Part shown: in pieces, positions 34,814-47,640 of the stretch
How the letters are laid out: every line of letters starts with the position of its first letter
How positions within the stretch are numbered: position 1 is the first letter of the stretch
DNA from: Viola odorata
Lineage: Eukaryota > Streptophyta > Magnoliopsida > Malpighiales > Violaceae
DNA: 64,000 nt
Assembly: GCA_963691705.1 (NCBI GenBank)
Contig: OY829541.1
Span: 66,931,189-66,995,188 of the forward strand
Reading direction: 5' to 3'
Made by a program: the position numbers and the translations under genes
Notes under the pieces: generated by a model
What the model saw: only the letters and a program-made list of their open reading frames with translations
Told to the model about the DNA's origin: nothing
Databases searched by the model: none

Positions 34814-36324
34814 TTGATGTGCTATCATTGATCACAACCGATATTTATTACTCCAAAACCGTTTCCTTAGTTCTCAACCCCAGACCGCCCCACCTTTCTC
34901 TGCCTCTCTCACTTCTCTCCGATTTGGTGAATAGCTTTCGATGTTCATCTTTTAAAATTTTCAAAATATGTAAAAATTTCAACAATAATTTAATTAATCT
35001 AAAAATTCAGAAAAAATGTAAAAATTCTAAAAAATTCCAAAAAAGTTTTAATTAATCTAAAAATCCAAAAAAAAATACTAATTCTAAAAAAAAATGTTAA
35101 AAATTCACAAAAAAATGTAAAAATTCACAAAAATAATTTAATTAATTAATCTAAAAATCCAGAAAAACTTGTAAAATTCCAAAATAAATGTTAAAATTCC
35201 AAAAAAAAAATAAAAATTCCAAAAAATGTACAAATTCCAAAATAAATGTTAAAATTTAAAAAAAAATGAAAAAAATCTATATAAAATTATAAAATCCTGA
35301 AATTAATCTAAATTTTTCATTATTTTTAGATTAATTAATTTTTTTTTGGAATGTTTTACAATTTTTAGAATTTTTATATTTTTCTGAATTTTTAGAATAA
35401 TTAAATTATTTTTGGAGCTTTTACAATTATTTTTAGAATTTTAACATTTTTTTTAAAATTTGTATATTTTTTTTGGAATTTTTACATTTTTTTGGATTTT
35501 TAGATTAATTAAATTATTTTTGAAATTTTTTAGAATTTTTACATTTTTTCTGAATTTTTAGATTAATTAAATTATTGTTGAAATTTTTTAAAAAATGTAA
35601 AAATTCTAAAAAATTTCAAAAATAATTTAATTAATCTAAAAATCCAAAAAAATGTAAAAATTCCAAAAAAAATATACAAATTTTAAAAAAAATGTTAAAA
35701 TTCTAAAAATAATTGTAAAAGCTCCAAAAATAATTTAATTATTCTAAAAATTCAGAAAAATATAAAAATTCTAAAAATTGTAAAACATTCCAAAAAAAAA
35801 TTAATTAATCTAAAAATAATGAAAAATTTAGATTAATTTCAGGATTTTATAATTTTATATAGATTTTTTTCATTTTTTTTTAAATTTTAACATTTTTTTT
35901 GGAATTTGAACATTTTTTGGAATTTTTATTTTTTTTTGGAATTTTAACATTTATTTTGGAATTTTACAAGTTTTTCTGGATTTTTAGATTAATTAATTAA
36001 ATTATTTTTGTGAATTTTTACATTTTTTTGTGAATTTTTAACATTTTTTTTTAGAATTAGTATTTTTTTTTGGATTTTTAGATTAATTAAAACTTTTTTG
36101 GAATTTTTTAGAATTTTTACATTTTTTTAGAATTTTTAGATTAATTAAATTATTGTTGAAATTTTTACATATTTTGAAAATTTTAAAAGATGAACATCGA
36201 AAACTATTCACCAAATCGGAGAGAAGTGAGAGAGGCAGAGAAAGGTGGGGCGGTCTGGGGTTGAGAACTAAGGAAACGGTTTTGGAGTAATAAATATCGG
36301 TTGTGATCAATGATAGCACATCAA

Positions 36325-36397
36325 GAGCATTTGGTCTAGTGGTAAGATTTTTGCTTGTGCTACCAGTGGTCCAGGGTTCGAATCTTGGATTTCCCTT
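36325..36397 (+). repeat. tRNA-Pro-like segment, right arm
   Basis: Mirror copy of 34741-34813, here on the plus strand, with the same A-box-like and B-box-like sequences. The spacing between the boxes is near that of a real tRNA, so polymerase III promoter activity is conceivable. Confidence 0.65.
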
Positions 36398-36747
36398 ACT
36401 TGGAGAATGATAAATGCTAGCATGTGAACGACGCGTCGTTCATTTTGACCATGAACTACTCGTAGTTCATGCCTGGTGTGAAACGACGTCGTTTCACACG
36501 TGGAGAAAGACACATGTCGGATGTGATGACGTGGCATGCCACGTCAGCCGTATCCCATGTGGCATCCGACGTGGCGTGCCACGTAGGACAGTTAACGGTG
36601 ATTGTTGGACGGCGTGAGGTTGAGGTACCAAATGTGACGTTTTCGTATTGTACAAGTATCTTTTAAAAGCAATTTACAAATGAGGTATGAAACATTTCAT
36701 TAAATTCATGTACAGGTACCAATTTTTGCAATTTCCCTATTTTTTAG

Positions 36748-37242
36748 AGTAAAATATAGCAACTTGAATTTAAAAATGTAGCCAACTTTGCTGTTAAGCA
36801 TAGTATTTTTATTATTATTATTATTGTGATAACTTTCGCAGAATGATTTACTCTATTCATGGTGTTTAAATACAAGACGAATCTATTAATTGAATTTAAC
36901 TTTTTTTCTGAATAGACTTTCTAAATGCATATATATATAAACAAAAGAAGTTAATTTTTTTTTTGAAAATAATAAACAAAGGAAGTTATAATAATAAGTA
37001 GATATATAATGACAAGGAAAAATAAAAAGAATCAGCAGAAAATTGAAGCTGCAGAATATAAAGTTGAATAAAGCTCAGGCAAACACGAAGCGTCTTGTTA
37101 GTACTATATTGCATAAAACCTTCACATAATATTGGAGGCAAGAAAAACGAACCCAAAAATAATTACAGCAATTGCAACTGCAACTGCAACTTAACAACTA
37201 GGAAAAAACTATTAACTGAGTGAATGCTTTGTGCAAAGGTCT
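36748..37242. other. Spacer downstream of UVH3
   Basis: AT-rich, no gene seen. The part near 37040-37242 is the likely 3' untranslated region of UVH3. Confidence 0.5.
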
Positions 37243-40200
37243 TCATGTTTTCCTTCGCTTTCTTTTCAGGAAAGGCATGGCACTTAGACCTCCCACACCG
37301 GACGCTCCTGTACTTTCCGGAACTGCATTGGTTTTGGAAAGATCACCAGAGGCACCGTCTGTTGCATCCAAATTGTCCTTATCATTGCCAACAATCTCTG
37401 CTGTCCCTCCATGTTCGGGTTCGTTGGATCTTTTCTTGATGTTAGAAATAGAGTGAACTAAACCATTGCCAGCTTCAGCATCATCCATATGACCAAGGGA
37501 AGTGGATGAATCGGCAATTTCTTGGACGGCAGCGGGAGAGGTACAAGCACCATCTTCATCCTTACCCGTCTCATCTTCATCCACACAAAACCCACCTCCC
37601 ATTTTAAGGTAGTCTCCAGAAATGTCAACCTTGGAAGCACGGGCCTTCTGACTCGCATCAGGCTGGCCAACTTCGTCTTCATCATTGCAAAACCCACCTC
37701 CTCTTTCAAGGTCCATGGGGAAGTCCACATTAAGTGAAGGATCTACCAGTTTAACCTGTTCAACATTGACAACTCCAGATGTCCCTTGAGCCCCAAATAA
37801 AACTTCATCAACTGTCCCTTCATCAGTGCTCTTTGTATCACCCTGCTCTATCGACTTGTCCGCATCATCAAGGTCCAATTCGTTCATCAAGTAACTTACA
37901 GGCTTCCGTGACCGTGATGACTGCAGAGGGAGAAAAGGGAAAAGTATCAATGTTAACCTAGGCTAAAATATAAGCAATGTAGTAACTTCCCTTCCTGATT
38001 CCAAGTATGTTAGTCAAGCAGCATGTTGATACTACATTTTTGTGTTGATACTACATGCAAAATAATGGAAGAAAGACATTTCATACTTCTCGATATTTTG
38101 AATTACATTGATTAGTACATTAGTTTGCATTACCTTCATACTTGTGTTCAATAGTTTGTATTGATTTTTTTTCTTCTTGTATACGTGTCATTTTTATTTG
38201 CTCGTGTTTAAGTCTTTTTATGACAGGTAGGTAAAAAGTACCAACTTTACAAACTATTATTATGCACATGTATGAAGTTAACCCAAACCAATATACACGT
38301 ACCAATTCAATTCAAAAATTTGAGTAACACTGCATAAATATATTTATTTTAACATGCCAAGTTCTCCACTCATCTAGTTTCTATTGATTTATCTTAGTGG
38401 AATCATTATCATACTTTAAAGTTTAAATGAAACAAGGAATAGAAGAAAATTCATCTTACCCTGCGTATATTTCGTGGGCTTTCTGATTTCTCAACATAAG
38501 CTTCTTGTTCCTCATCACTACTACGGACATCATCAGAGCTAGAATCAGATAGTTTAAAACCAACATTTACCTTTCCCCTTCCTCTTCCCCTGCCCCTCGT
38601 GCTTCCCCTACCTCTTCCATTCCCCTTTGATGCTTTATTGGTTTGATGCTTTCCAGACAAAGGGGGCCCTTCAGCATTCTGCCTTTCCCAACGCTGCTTT
38701 GCATTTGATTTTTTCAAGGAGCTGGTCTTAGTGCCAGGACCACTTTCCTCTGTTCTCGTAACAAGTTCCTCATGTTCTTTATCCCCGGTATTTCCACCAA
38801 CACCTTTCTTTTTCCCCTTACCTTTCGAAAGGTCTTCCACAGGTTCATCCATCAAGTCCATGGAATTGTTTCCTGCAATCCCCTTAAGAGCACTTTTGAT
38901 TCTCTTGCTACGAATTTTCGCAAACCTTTCATTGAAAGTATAAAATGCTTCTAGCCGTAGTTGAGTCTGTGACAAGAAAGCCACAACCAAAGGTTATCAT
39001 TGCCACTTGGGTTCTTGCAAATAACAACTTGAAGTACCAAGTGATAAAAAAAACGTGTAGATTGACCGCAAGATATAAAGGACTTGCGATGTGCAGCCAC
39101 TTCTGCATGCACATTTTCTTGACTAGTGCATGCGTGTTTGTCCCTCTTGCATAAATATACATCCATTCATTTAAGTACATGATAGAAGGACAGAACCCTG
39201 ACCTCGCGTTTCTCGTATTCCTTCAGAACGGGCATTAGCAATTCATTTGACTTTTGGACACCCCACCCAAACTTTTCCCAGCACAATCTACATGCAATCA
39301 GAGGTGGCCATAAATACAGCTATTTGATTTTATTTATAAAGAATGAAGTCTCTAATTCTCTTACAGAGAATCAAGTTTAAGAGTAATAATAAACAAAAGA
39401 GTTGAGTGCACCTATGCAAAGTCTGACCTAGGCCATTATACAGAAAAGTCTTTGGGGGAATGACTCACTAGGAGAGGGTATTCACAAGACAGCTTTATAA
39501 TAGGTCAAATTAAGGCATGGTGGAAACAACCTATTGGGCATCTTCAGTAGATAATGAAAACATATCAAATGCAGAAAAAAAGATAAAAAGAAAGATACCA
39601 AGTATCTCCAACCTAACCCAGATCTACAACCTTACTAACGAAATTTAATAATGAACATCAAAGTTGATATTATTACCTTTGAAGCACGTGAAGATCAGGC
39701 TTTTCCCATGTGAAAGGCTCAGTTGATTTATCCACTTGTGGAGAGGAATATGCCGAAATGACAGCTTCACTTGGGAAAGAAGGAGGAATATGCCAGTTCT
39801 TGCTTACATTTCTCTGTGAAAAGGTTATTGTTTAGCTTAACAGAGCAGAGAAGTGCACTGATTATATCATTGCTAAGCCTGTATCATAAAGGAAAAGCCT
39901 GATGCTGGAAGATGGTATACTTACATGCTTATCCATAAAAATCTGCTTTACTTTTTGAATCTGATCAACAGACTGCTTTTCCTGATCAGTTTGAGGTACA
40001 TCTTGACCAGACGGAACCATTTCATCTACATCATTATTTGCACAATTCACATCACTGGCACCAACTTTAGAAACTTTCTTTTTCGCACTCAAACCACTCT
40101 GTACATTAAACTTTCCTAGGATGTTCGGATCAGGTGATTCCACCCACTTCCTGAATCTATGAAGGCCATCCTCTTCAGGGAATGCATGGACAACCTCAAT

Positions 40201-43200
40201 AGCGTTAACAATGCCAATCCCACTACACAGAAATACAATACAAGCCAATAAAATTCATGTACTTGGCAAATAAAAATTGCTGCAGTGAGGAATGCATACC
40301 AATAGTTTAAAACCCAAACAGAAAGTAACAAAAAGTAATGCCATACAAACAAGGAAAGAGAAAATTACTTCTACAAGCTTACACAAGTATACATCTAGAA
40401 CAGAAAAGAGTCGCTTTTCATTTTTAAGAGGAAAAAAAATGATTTTCTGAATAAATGGAAGCACTCTAAATACAGCTTCCTGCCAACATCACCGCATACA
40501 CTAAGCACATGCTTGCTCTACAACTAACTTAGAAGCCAAAACAGCTATTTGATTACCTGATACCCTCTGTATAGTCACTCCCAAGAAGCAGAGCTACGTG
40601 AACCAACTGTTCCCTGGTTAGGCCAAGCTCTTTCTCAATATCCTGGCCCACAAAGTAGATAAATAAATGAAAAAGAGGAGGTATAGAGAAACACAAGCGA
40701 TTGATGTAGGAGGCTAGTCAAGTGGAGTGGAAACGCCACATAAACTTTTTAAATACACACCAACGCACCACAAGAATTTTTTGTTAATCCAAGGGAGAAT
40801 CTAAGATATAAGAACGACTTACTGAAGAAAATACAGGGAAATATGAATGAAGTTGGACCAAGCAATAAAAAGGATATTATTTTATGTTTATGCCAGATCC
40901 GCACCTTCATGAAGTATGTTTCTACGTACTTGCGATCGTCGAATATGTTCTTATACACACTCCGAGCTCCGAACAAGAATACATCAGAGTCATCAGTCAC
41001 GACACCATCAACAAGATTTGCAAGTTCCATATAAGCGCATTGAGCTTCAGCTTCCATTGGCGCTACTATATATGGTAAACCAAACATCTGCAGTAGTTCC
41101 TGCAGAAAATACACCAAAACAATATAAGTTCCCATCCTCCATGGAAATACATGTAGTTTGTGAAATCACACAAATGATATTAGTGAGAAAGAAATCAGAA
41201 ACCAACTATTCTTTGTGCTCATCCTTTAAGCATTTTCAAGATTGATATTCACAGAGAACTGTAACATAATACTGTCATTTGCTAGGGACTAATTGAGTGC
41301 TGGGAAATAAGAGACAGAAATCATGGGCTGAAGAACATTAAAAGCTGTAAAATGACTCAAGTCCATCAGTTGGCTAACCATATTGTGATACAGTCAATGA
41401 TTCAAATTGCAGTTTGAACACACACCTGGCATTCTGTGAACATCTCACTGCTAACAGATTCTGCATTACGCTCATGTTTCCTCTGTTCATCTCCTAATTT
41501 CATGCTTTCTTGGTCAAGAATTAGTATCTCCTCCTCTAAAGTAGCCTCTGTGAAAGCAAACTGGGCATTCTCATCAACTGTAACTTCTGACTGGTGCATG
41601 GTAGATGTCTCTTTAGTAAATTGATCATAATAATATTTCTGTTGACCTGGTGAAGAATCACTGCCATTAGGTGGATTCTTTGCAGCTGGACCCACAAATA
41701 CAGAAGGTTTAGTTTTTTCAGCTGAATTGCCAGACGGTTCAGCTGCAGAGTTAATGCTCTCGCTATTAAACAAAGTAGATGGTTCTCCTTCTGTATCATT
41801 TCTCCCATCATTGTCTAGGATAGCAGGTGATAAATCATCAAATACTGCATCAGAAATGTGAGAACCTTTTCCAGAAGACGTCTCAGTGGAGGTAGAAAGC
41901 TTGTTCAGTAAAGTCTCTGAAGATTGCTTCACAATCGAACAGACATCCTTTACTTTCAAAGGAATAACTGACTCGCGCGAAGGCCAATCTCCATCCAAAT
42001 TACCCATCTCATTTGTATCTTGGCTTGACTGTCCCAAACCGAAGTCAGGGTTTTGTATACATGGTTCATCTATCAGCATCCCTTCCGCATCAGGATTATG
42101 TGCTTCAGATGATTTAAGCTGACCTGGTTCATCAATCAGCATCCCTACGATATCCGGATCATGTCCATCAGATAACTTAAAAGGCTTCCCAGGAGAAGGA
42201 AAATCTTGTCGGATGCTAGCTTGAGCCGCACCACCCAACTTTTGAATTCCAGAATTTTCATAGAACAATTTCTTCTGTTGGCTAACATCGTTTCCAAGCA
42301 TCTTCAACTCACCAATATTTTCATCATGAAGTCCAGAACTCTTGTGAGCATTTTCCACAGAGCTTTTTAGTTTTTCATTCTTAGATAATGCTACATTAAA
42401 GTTCACTCTACTTTGGTCCTCAAGGCTTCTCCTTATTGCTTCCTGCAAATCAGCCTCTTCTGCCAAATAACCTCTAGAAACTGGTTTCTTCGCTTCAGCT
42501 GGGTGAAATGAATTTTCGCGAACGTCACAAGCTCCTTCTTCCCATTCCACCTCACTGCCATCACCAGCATTGCTATCTCTAGCAGAGCGCTTAGGAGTTA
42601 ACTCTGCATTATATGAAGACATATTACCATTTTGTTCAATGATTCCTTCTTCCCAGTCATCATCAGAAGCAGAGAACGAAGACTGTCTAGTTGGTAAACT
42701 ATTGCCAACAGGAGACATCTTTAAAGGTTTGCCAGCTACTAAACTAGCAAATATGTCATCATCACTGTCAAGGCACTTATTGTTATCAACTTCAAAAGAT
42801 ATCTCTATAGAAGCTTCATTATTTGACAGGAAAGATTCATTTTCGTCATTCAAGTTAACAGAATCAGTAATATTGCTATCCTTTGTTTTAATAAGCTGAT
42901 TTTCAATGGGAGAACTTTTTGGTGTGACAATCTTATTTCTTTCGAGTGCAGACTGAGTGCTAGAATTCTTAGTGGAATTTGTTCCCTCCTGTTCAACTTC
43001 TTTGATTAAATCTAAGTTTCTCTGCAAATCTCGCGTCATGCGCATTCCCATAGCTCTCAGTCTACTGACTCGCACACGCCCACTTTCATCCAGGTATGTC
43101 TCAATCTCGTCATCAAAAGCCCTTCTAGATTCACCCTGAACAAATCCTGTGGTAGTATTTGATTTAGCGGTTGATGCGACACTATCCACCAAATCTATAG

Positions 43201-45984
43201 AATTCCCGGTTGACTTCTGCTGTTGTTTATCTCCATTCCCTTTAACTCCAGCAGACATAAGCAACCTAACATGACAAAGTAAATCAATAAAAAGGAGACG
43301 CTTCATGGAATCAAGTACATTAGAATAACAATACATCACATTCTGATGAGAGTGCATCAGAGGATACTCTCACATATGCATGAAACTGAGATAGCTGATG
43401 AAATTATAGTTCTAAGAAAATATGCACCTGTTGTAAATGATTCATAACACTGAGAACATGATCACTCACTCTTTATCCCCAGTAAATGATTTTGAGAAGA
43501 TGAATTCTCTGTTGGCTTCTGACGCTATCCGAGAAGTCTGTACACCACCTACACCTTTCCCAGCAGCAGCTCGCTGCACCTGGTCTATCTCCCGGCGGAA
43601 AGCAACGGTTTTAAGGTAAGATTCTATTTGGAGCTCAGAAAACTTTTCAGGTGCCTGTATGGACAGAGGAAACCGGTAAGTTACATCCAAGATCTGCAGG
43701 GAAGTGGCGTTATAAACAGCAACTCCTGGGGTTTATTCAAATAAAAATGTTCTTATCACCTCCATAATTTATAACTTCTAGTGAGGTCATCCAGCAAACA
43801 GCAGTTAGAATTAATCCAAATGAGAAGTCTTGTCAACTTGAACAAATCAATAACATATGCACAGAATCAGAGAAAGATGAAGGCATTTGATGACTGACCT
43901 TCTTGACTTTTTGATACCTTTGCCTGTTTTCAGCCATCAATCTCTCTCTCATCTAACAGAACAGATACAAAGAGTGAATGTCACACCACAACCAATGCAC
44001 AGATGATGTCCAAAACATGTATTTGAAAGGAGAACCTAAGTAGGTGTACAAGGGGATATACCTGAACAAGCAGATCCAGCTGCATCGATGGTGGCAGAGC
44101 TGCTAAGACAGCTGGATCAATGTTCCCATGTGGCTACATTCATCAATTGCAACTATGTCATGTTGACAAATGGACATAACTCATATATGCACAAACACAT
44201 TACAGACTGTGACACAAACCTGAAGTAGATTCCAACTCTAGAACTTAAGTTCTGAGCCAGCGATAAATAGAACAGGCAGACAAAACTCATGCAATGTTTC
44301 AAGGTTGAACAGTGGAAAAGGAAAAGGAAACTAATAACTTACATTACCATTCTAACTCCTAAGTCAAACTTGGCAAGACTTACATTGCAAATCAGGATGA
44401 TGTATCAACTCTGGAAAACATAAATGCTATACAACCAGTGTCAACCCCCACTGCAAAGTAATCAGATCCAGACAGTACGAACTTACCATTATCATCTCTT
44501 CCTCGTCATCTCCATCATCCTCTTCAGAAGGAATTGCAGAAGTAAACATTGATGCATTCTTTGTAATACCACCATCTTGATCAGCCATAAGAGATGCTGC
44601 CAGCCTAAATTGACTTATCAAAGTGATAATAGGGGATTCAATAAGAGGTCAAAAAGACATCAGAGCACCTACAACTGTAGAGAAACCTTACATCTCATCT
44701 AGCTTTTCCTGGTTATAACTGCCTGCTACATCGTCTTGCATCTCTATATCTGTCCCTTCCACGTTACTTTGATCTGACAAGACCTGTTTACCCTTTTCCT
44801 TATCTTTGTTTATCCTGTTTTGGCTCCCAATACCCTTCCAAGCAAAAGAGAACAAACAATAGCGTTTAGTACAATTTTACCATATGGAACACAGCATGAC
44901 ACTGAACCAAGGCTACTGAAATTGCTCAGGCTATGGCAAGAAAAGTTAATATTCCTCCCAAATTCTCAAATGTTATTAGTCTAATCTTCTTGACCTAATA
45001 AAGCATAATGCAAAAACGTAAACAAAGAAAGAAAAAAGAAAACACAACCCCAGCCTGCACAAAGAACACAAACTGCTTAATTTCAATACACTAGTTGGTA
45101 CACACCAACATCATTTCTTCATCAGTATCGACCACCTCTGAAGCAGGACCTGCACCGGACGTAGACGCAAAGTTATTCAAACTCCTACCTTCCTCTGCTG
45201 CAATGGACGCTGCCACCCTAAACCAAACTCAATCAAACCCAATCTCAAACTAAAGAAAACACTTGAAAACCACAGTCACAAAAACAACAAGTCTCACATT
45301 TCATCCAGTTTCACATAATCATCATTTCTCTCCAAATCACTAGCCGATTCTGCACTCACTCCATCCAACAAAACATTCTTTTTCTTTTTGTTTCCCTTCC
45401 TCTGCTCCTCCAGATCCTTCGCCAGCTCTTTCAACCTCATAGACTTCAACTATAAAAAAGGTACTGAATCAAAACTAAAATTCTTCGGAGTAATTTTAAG
45501 AAGTTAACAACAACCAAAAAAACAACTAATTTACGAAAGTGCCACTGACATGATTGAGTAGCAACTTTTCAGCGGTTTTCCGAATTTTAGTTTGGGCGTT
45601 TTCACGCTGCCTGCGGCGGGCAATGACCGTGCGTCGCTTGAGCGCCGGTGTTCCTCCGTCGAAGACGAAGACAGGTTTGGTCCGCAAGTACAGCAACTTA
45701 CAAATTCGGCGAAAGAAGCCTAGCAAATGCGCGTTCCGTACCATCTCTCCTTTCTCATCTCTCATGGCTTTCATGAACTGGACCATCCAGATACTTGCAT
45801 CTGTTTTAAAAATAGTATTAACAATTACATTAAATTAAAAGGAAAATTAGGCTATCATTTCAAAATTTTGCGAAGAAGTTAGGGATTTTGGAATACCGAT
45901 TGCCAGTTTCTTGCCGGCGAGGGTTTCGACAGACACGCGACGGCCGACAGGGGCAAGTAGGTCCCACAGGCCGTGGACTCCCAT
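37243..45984 (-). CDS. UVH3: DNA repair endonuclease UVH3 (XPG/ERCC5/RAD2 homologue), about 17 exons
   Basis: Exon 1 (45897-45984) encodes [20 protein letters not shown] and exon 2 (about 45550-45802) [20 protein letters not shown] and [20 protein letters not shown]: the XPG N-domain with its catalytic Asp residues. A long acidic spacer follows, mainly exon 10 (41426-43265). The I-domain is at about 40558-41100, with [39 protein letters not shown] and [10 protein letters not shown], keeping the metal-binding acids; a [11 protein letters not shown] helix-hairpin-helix follows. A ubiquitin-interacting-like motif ([13 protein letters not shown]) lies in exon 10 and a PIP-box-like [10 protein letters not shown] near 38960. 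The C-terminus ends KRKRRKT, nuclear-signal-like. Roughly 1,650 codons, somewhat longer than Arabidopsis UVH3. XPG makes the 3' incision in nucleotide excision repair. Minor exon edges are approximate. Confidence 0.92.
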
Positions 45985-46280
45985 GGTTTATTAGAGGTTT
46001 TAGTGTTGATGATGGACTTTGATTCCGACTACAGTTTGTTATGATTGCCGCCAAATGAAGGATTTTCGTGGGGAAAAAGAATTATCCGGTAAATCGAAAC
46101 CACGCATTAGTGATAGTTACTAATTGCTTAATTTGCTTCTTCTTTTTTATTATTTTAATCAAGTTAATTTGCTTCCGGTTAAGTAAGATAAAAACTCGTG
46201 GAAATGGGTTTTGGTGGAGAGGAGCTAAACCCGGCCCATATTCCCCAAAAGCCTCGACCATCGAATTCCCTTCCTACTTA

Positions 46281-46310
46281 CACGTGTCCCCTTTCCTTAT
46301 AAATACGTCA
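46281..46310 (+). promoter_or_regulatory. G-box and TATA box, probable E2 gene promoter
   Basis: CACGTG (46281-46286) is followed by TATAAATA (46298-46305) on the plus strand. No start codon with a useful frame follows before 47641, so transcription from here would give the E2 gene a long leader, presumably spliced, containing the solo LTR. UVH3 starts 300 bp away on the other strand. Confidence 0.5.
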
Positions 46311-46786
46311 AAACCATCGTTCTCTCCTCTCGTCAGGCCTAAATAGTAAATTCAAGAGAAACAAACCCACCAAGCCACAAAGCACAATCAATTTATTATC
46401 ATATTCATCACTAACGCGCATGTCATTCTCTTGAACCTATAACAGGGTTGAAAAGAAAGAAAAACCCATCTCGGTTAGCATCTGATTTCCATGTTTATTG
46501 CAATTTTTATCAATTTTGTGGGTTTTGTTCCTGTGATATCGTTTATTTCTGTTATTAACTACTGATGGATGAATTGAAGTATTGGTTGACATGATCATTT
46601 TAGTTTCTGCTTATAGTAAAAATTTCGTATATAATAAACCCATGAATTTGATACTAATAAAGTTTCTAATTATTGACTGAACTCGCGCAACAGCCCACTT
46701 TTCCTTTTTCCAGTCTCGTGGGTCTCTGTAGTTTTCTCATGGAAATTGATAAGATTCGAATTTTTGGAAAATCGGGATGAGGACGA

Positions 46787-47338
46787 TGGTAGCTCGGGGT
46801 TACTGTAGCTGATGTCGAGGTATCTGCAAAGCGCCGGAGGGGGCTCCGACGCAGACACTCTGATGCTTAAGTCAGTTAGACACTCCAATGCTTAAGTCAG
46901 TAATGCGGTTCAAAAATAGCAGAAGTTCCAGCAGCAATCTTAGGCTTACCTTGCGTTTCAAATGGTGGAGTATTTATAGGCCACGCGAGGGCGTTATCTG
47001 AGGAAAATAACGCCTCCAGCGACATCAAGGACGATACCTCCGAATGACGTCAGGGACGATATCTCTAGCGACGTCAGGGGCGATATCTCCGAGTGACGTC
47101 ATGGGCGACAGCTTCAGGTGACGTCATGGGCGGTAGCCTCAGGTGACGTCATGGGCGGTAGCCTCAGGTGACGTCATGGCTGTTCTGGGATGGGATAACG
47201 CCGTGTGTGCGGATAGATAACGCGCGAAACCCCCCGCTGATGTCGACCATCTCAGGTTCCTTGCCATCTAAGGGGCGTCAGCCTTCCGCGGCTGACCCGG
47301 GCAGGCGCGGTAGGGTTCCGGCTTCTACACTGGTACAG
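46787..47338 (-). mobile_element. Solo LTR of a Ty3/gypsy-type retroelement, minus orientation
   Basis: On the minus strand the segment reads TGTACCAGTGTAGAAGCCGG ... CCCGAGCTACCA. It contains an array of TGACGTCA sites, a CCTATAAATACTCC TATA box and then TGACTTAAGCATTGGAGTGT, a motif typical of plant gypsy LTRs just downstream of the transcription start. It begins TG and ends CA. GGACGA occurs at both edges (46781-46786 and 47339-47344) and may be the target duplication, though its register is off by a base from a perfect 5-bp one. No internal domain and no second LTR are present. Base composition is clearly GC-richer than its surroundings. Confidence 0.72.
47020..47176. repeat. 25-bp tandem array with TGACGTCA sites
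   Basis: Seven units have core sites at 47020 (degenerate CGACATCA), 47045, 47069 (CGACGTCA), 47094, 47119, 47144 and 47169. Five are perfect palindromic TGACGTCA. Spacing is 24-25 bp. TGACGTCA is a high-affinity site for plant bZIP factors of the TGA/CREB-like type. Confidence 0.92.
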
Positions 47339-47640
47339 GGACGATAATACCCTTGAGGTTACCTTAATTGGTATCAGAAATCGTTTGTTTCTACTTCATG
47401 GGCATGATCAGGAAATAATTCCTGACTAGGGTTTGGTTGCTAAGGATTATATTCATTTATGTTATATTGATTGAGTTCCTTTAACTGTTACCATTGGTGG
47501 GGGCTAGTGGAAGCTTTTACTGTGGGAATAAGATGAGAAATTGTTTATGTACTGACTTGTGTTTAAAAATGACGTTGTCTTTTTTCTTTCTCCTCAATGT
47601 GGTAGGTTGGAGCTCAAGAATATTATCTTCAACTGTAAAG

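Larger units (their letters stand above)
34401..36737. mobile_element. Large palindromic foldback MULE-like element, 2,337 bp
   Basis: The termini are GGGAAATTGCAAAAATTGGT and its complement. The two halves mirror each other almost completely about a centre near 35570. A 10-bp direct duplication, TATTTTTTAG, flanks it at 34391-34400 and 36738-36747. The GGGAAATTGCAAAAA end and 9-10 bp duplication are typical of plant MULE/foldback elements. Outer arms carry GACGTGGCATGCCACGTC-type and AAACGACGTCGTTTCA palindromes; the inner 1.1 kb is AT-rich, made of iterated AAAAATTC/GAATTTTT words. Each arm contains a tRNA-like segment. No transposase. It shares the arrangement of GTACC, CGCCGTCC and ACGTGGCATGCCACGTC blocks with the element at 498-1877, so they are probably one superfamily. 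Confidence 0.85.

Noticed and set aside
34819..36319. Mirror-image open frames in the foldback arms as genes
   Set aside because: They are identical frames on opposite strands caused by the palindrome, with low-complexity Asn/Lys-rich ends.
46787..47338. TGACGTCA array as a CRISPR-like repeat
   Set aside because: Units are directly abutting 25-bp tandem repeats with no unique spacers, in a plant nuclear LTR.
47369..47378. TGGTATCAGA, similar to the initiator-Met primer binding site of Copia/TRIM elements
   Set aside because: The adjoining LTR lies in the opposite orientation and ends about 30 bp away. The match is only ten bases and no second LTR follows.
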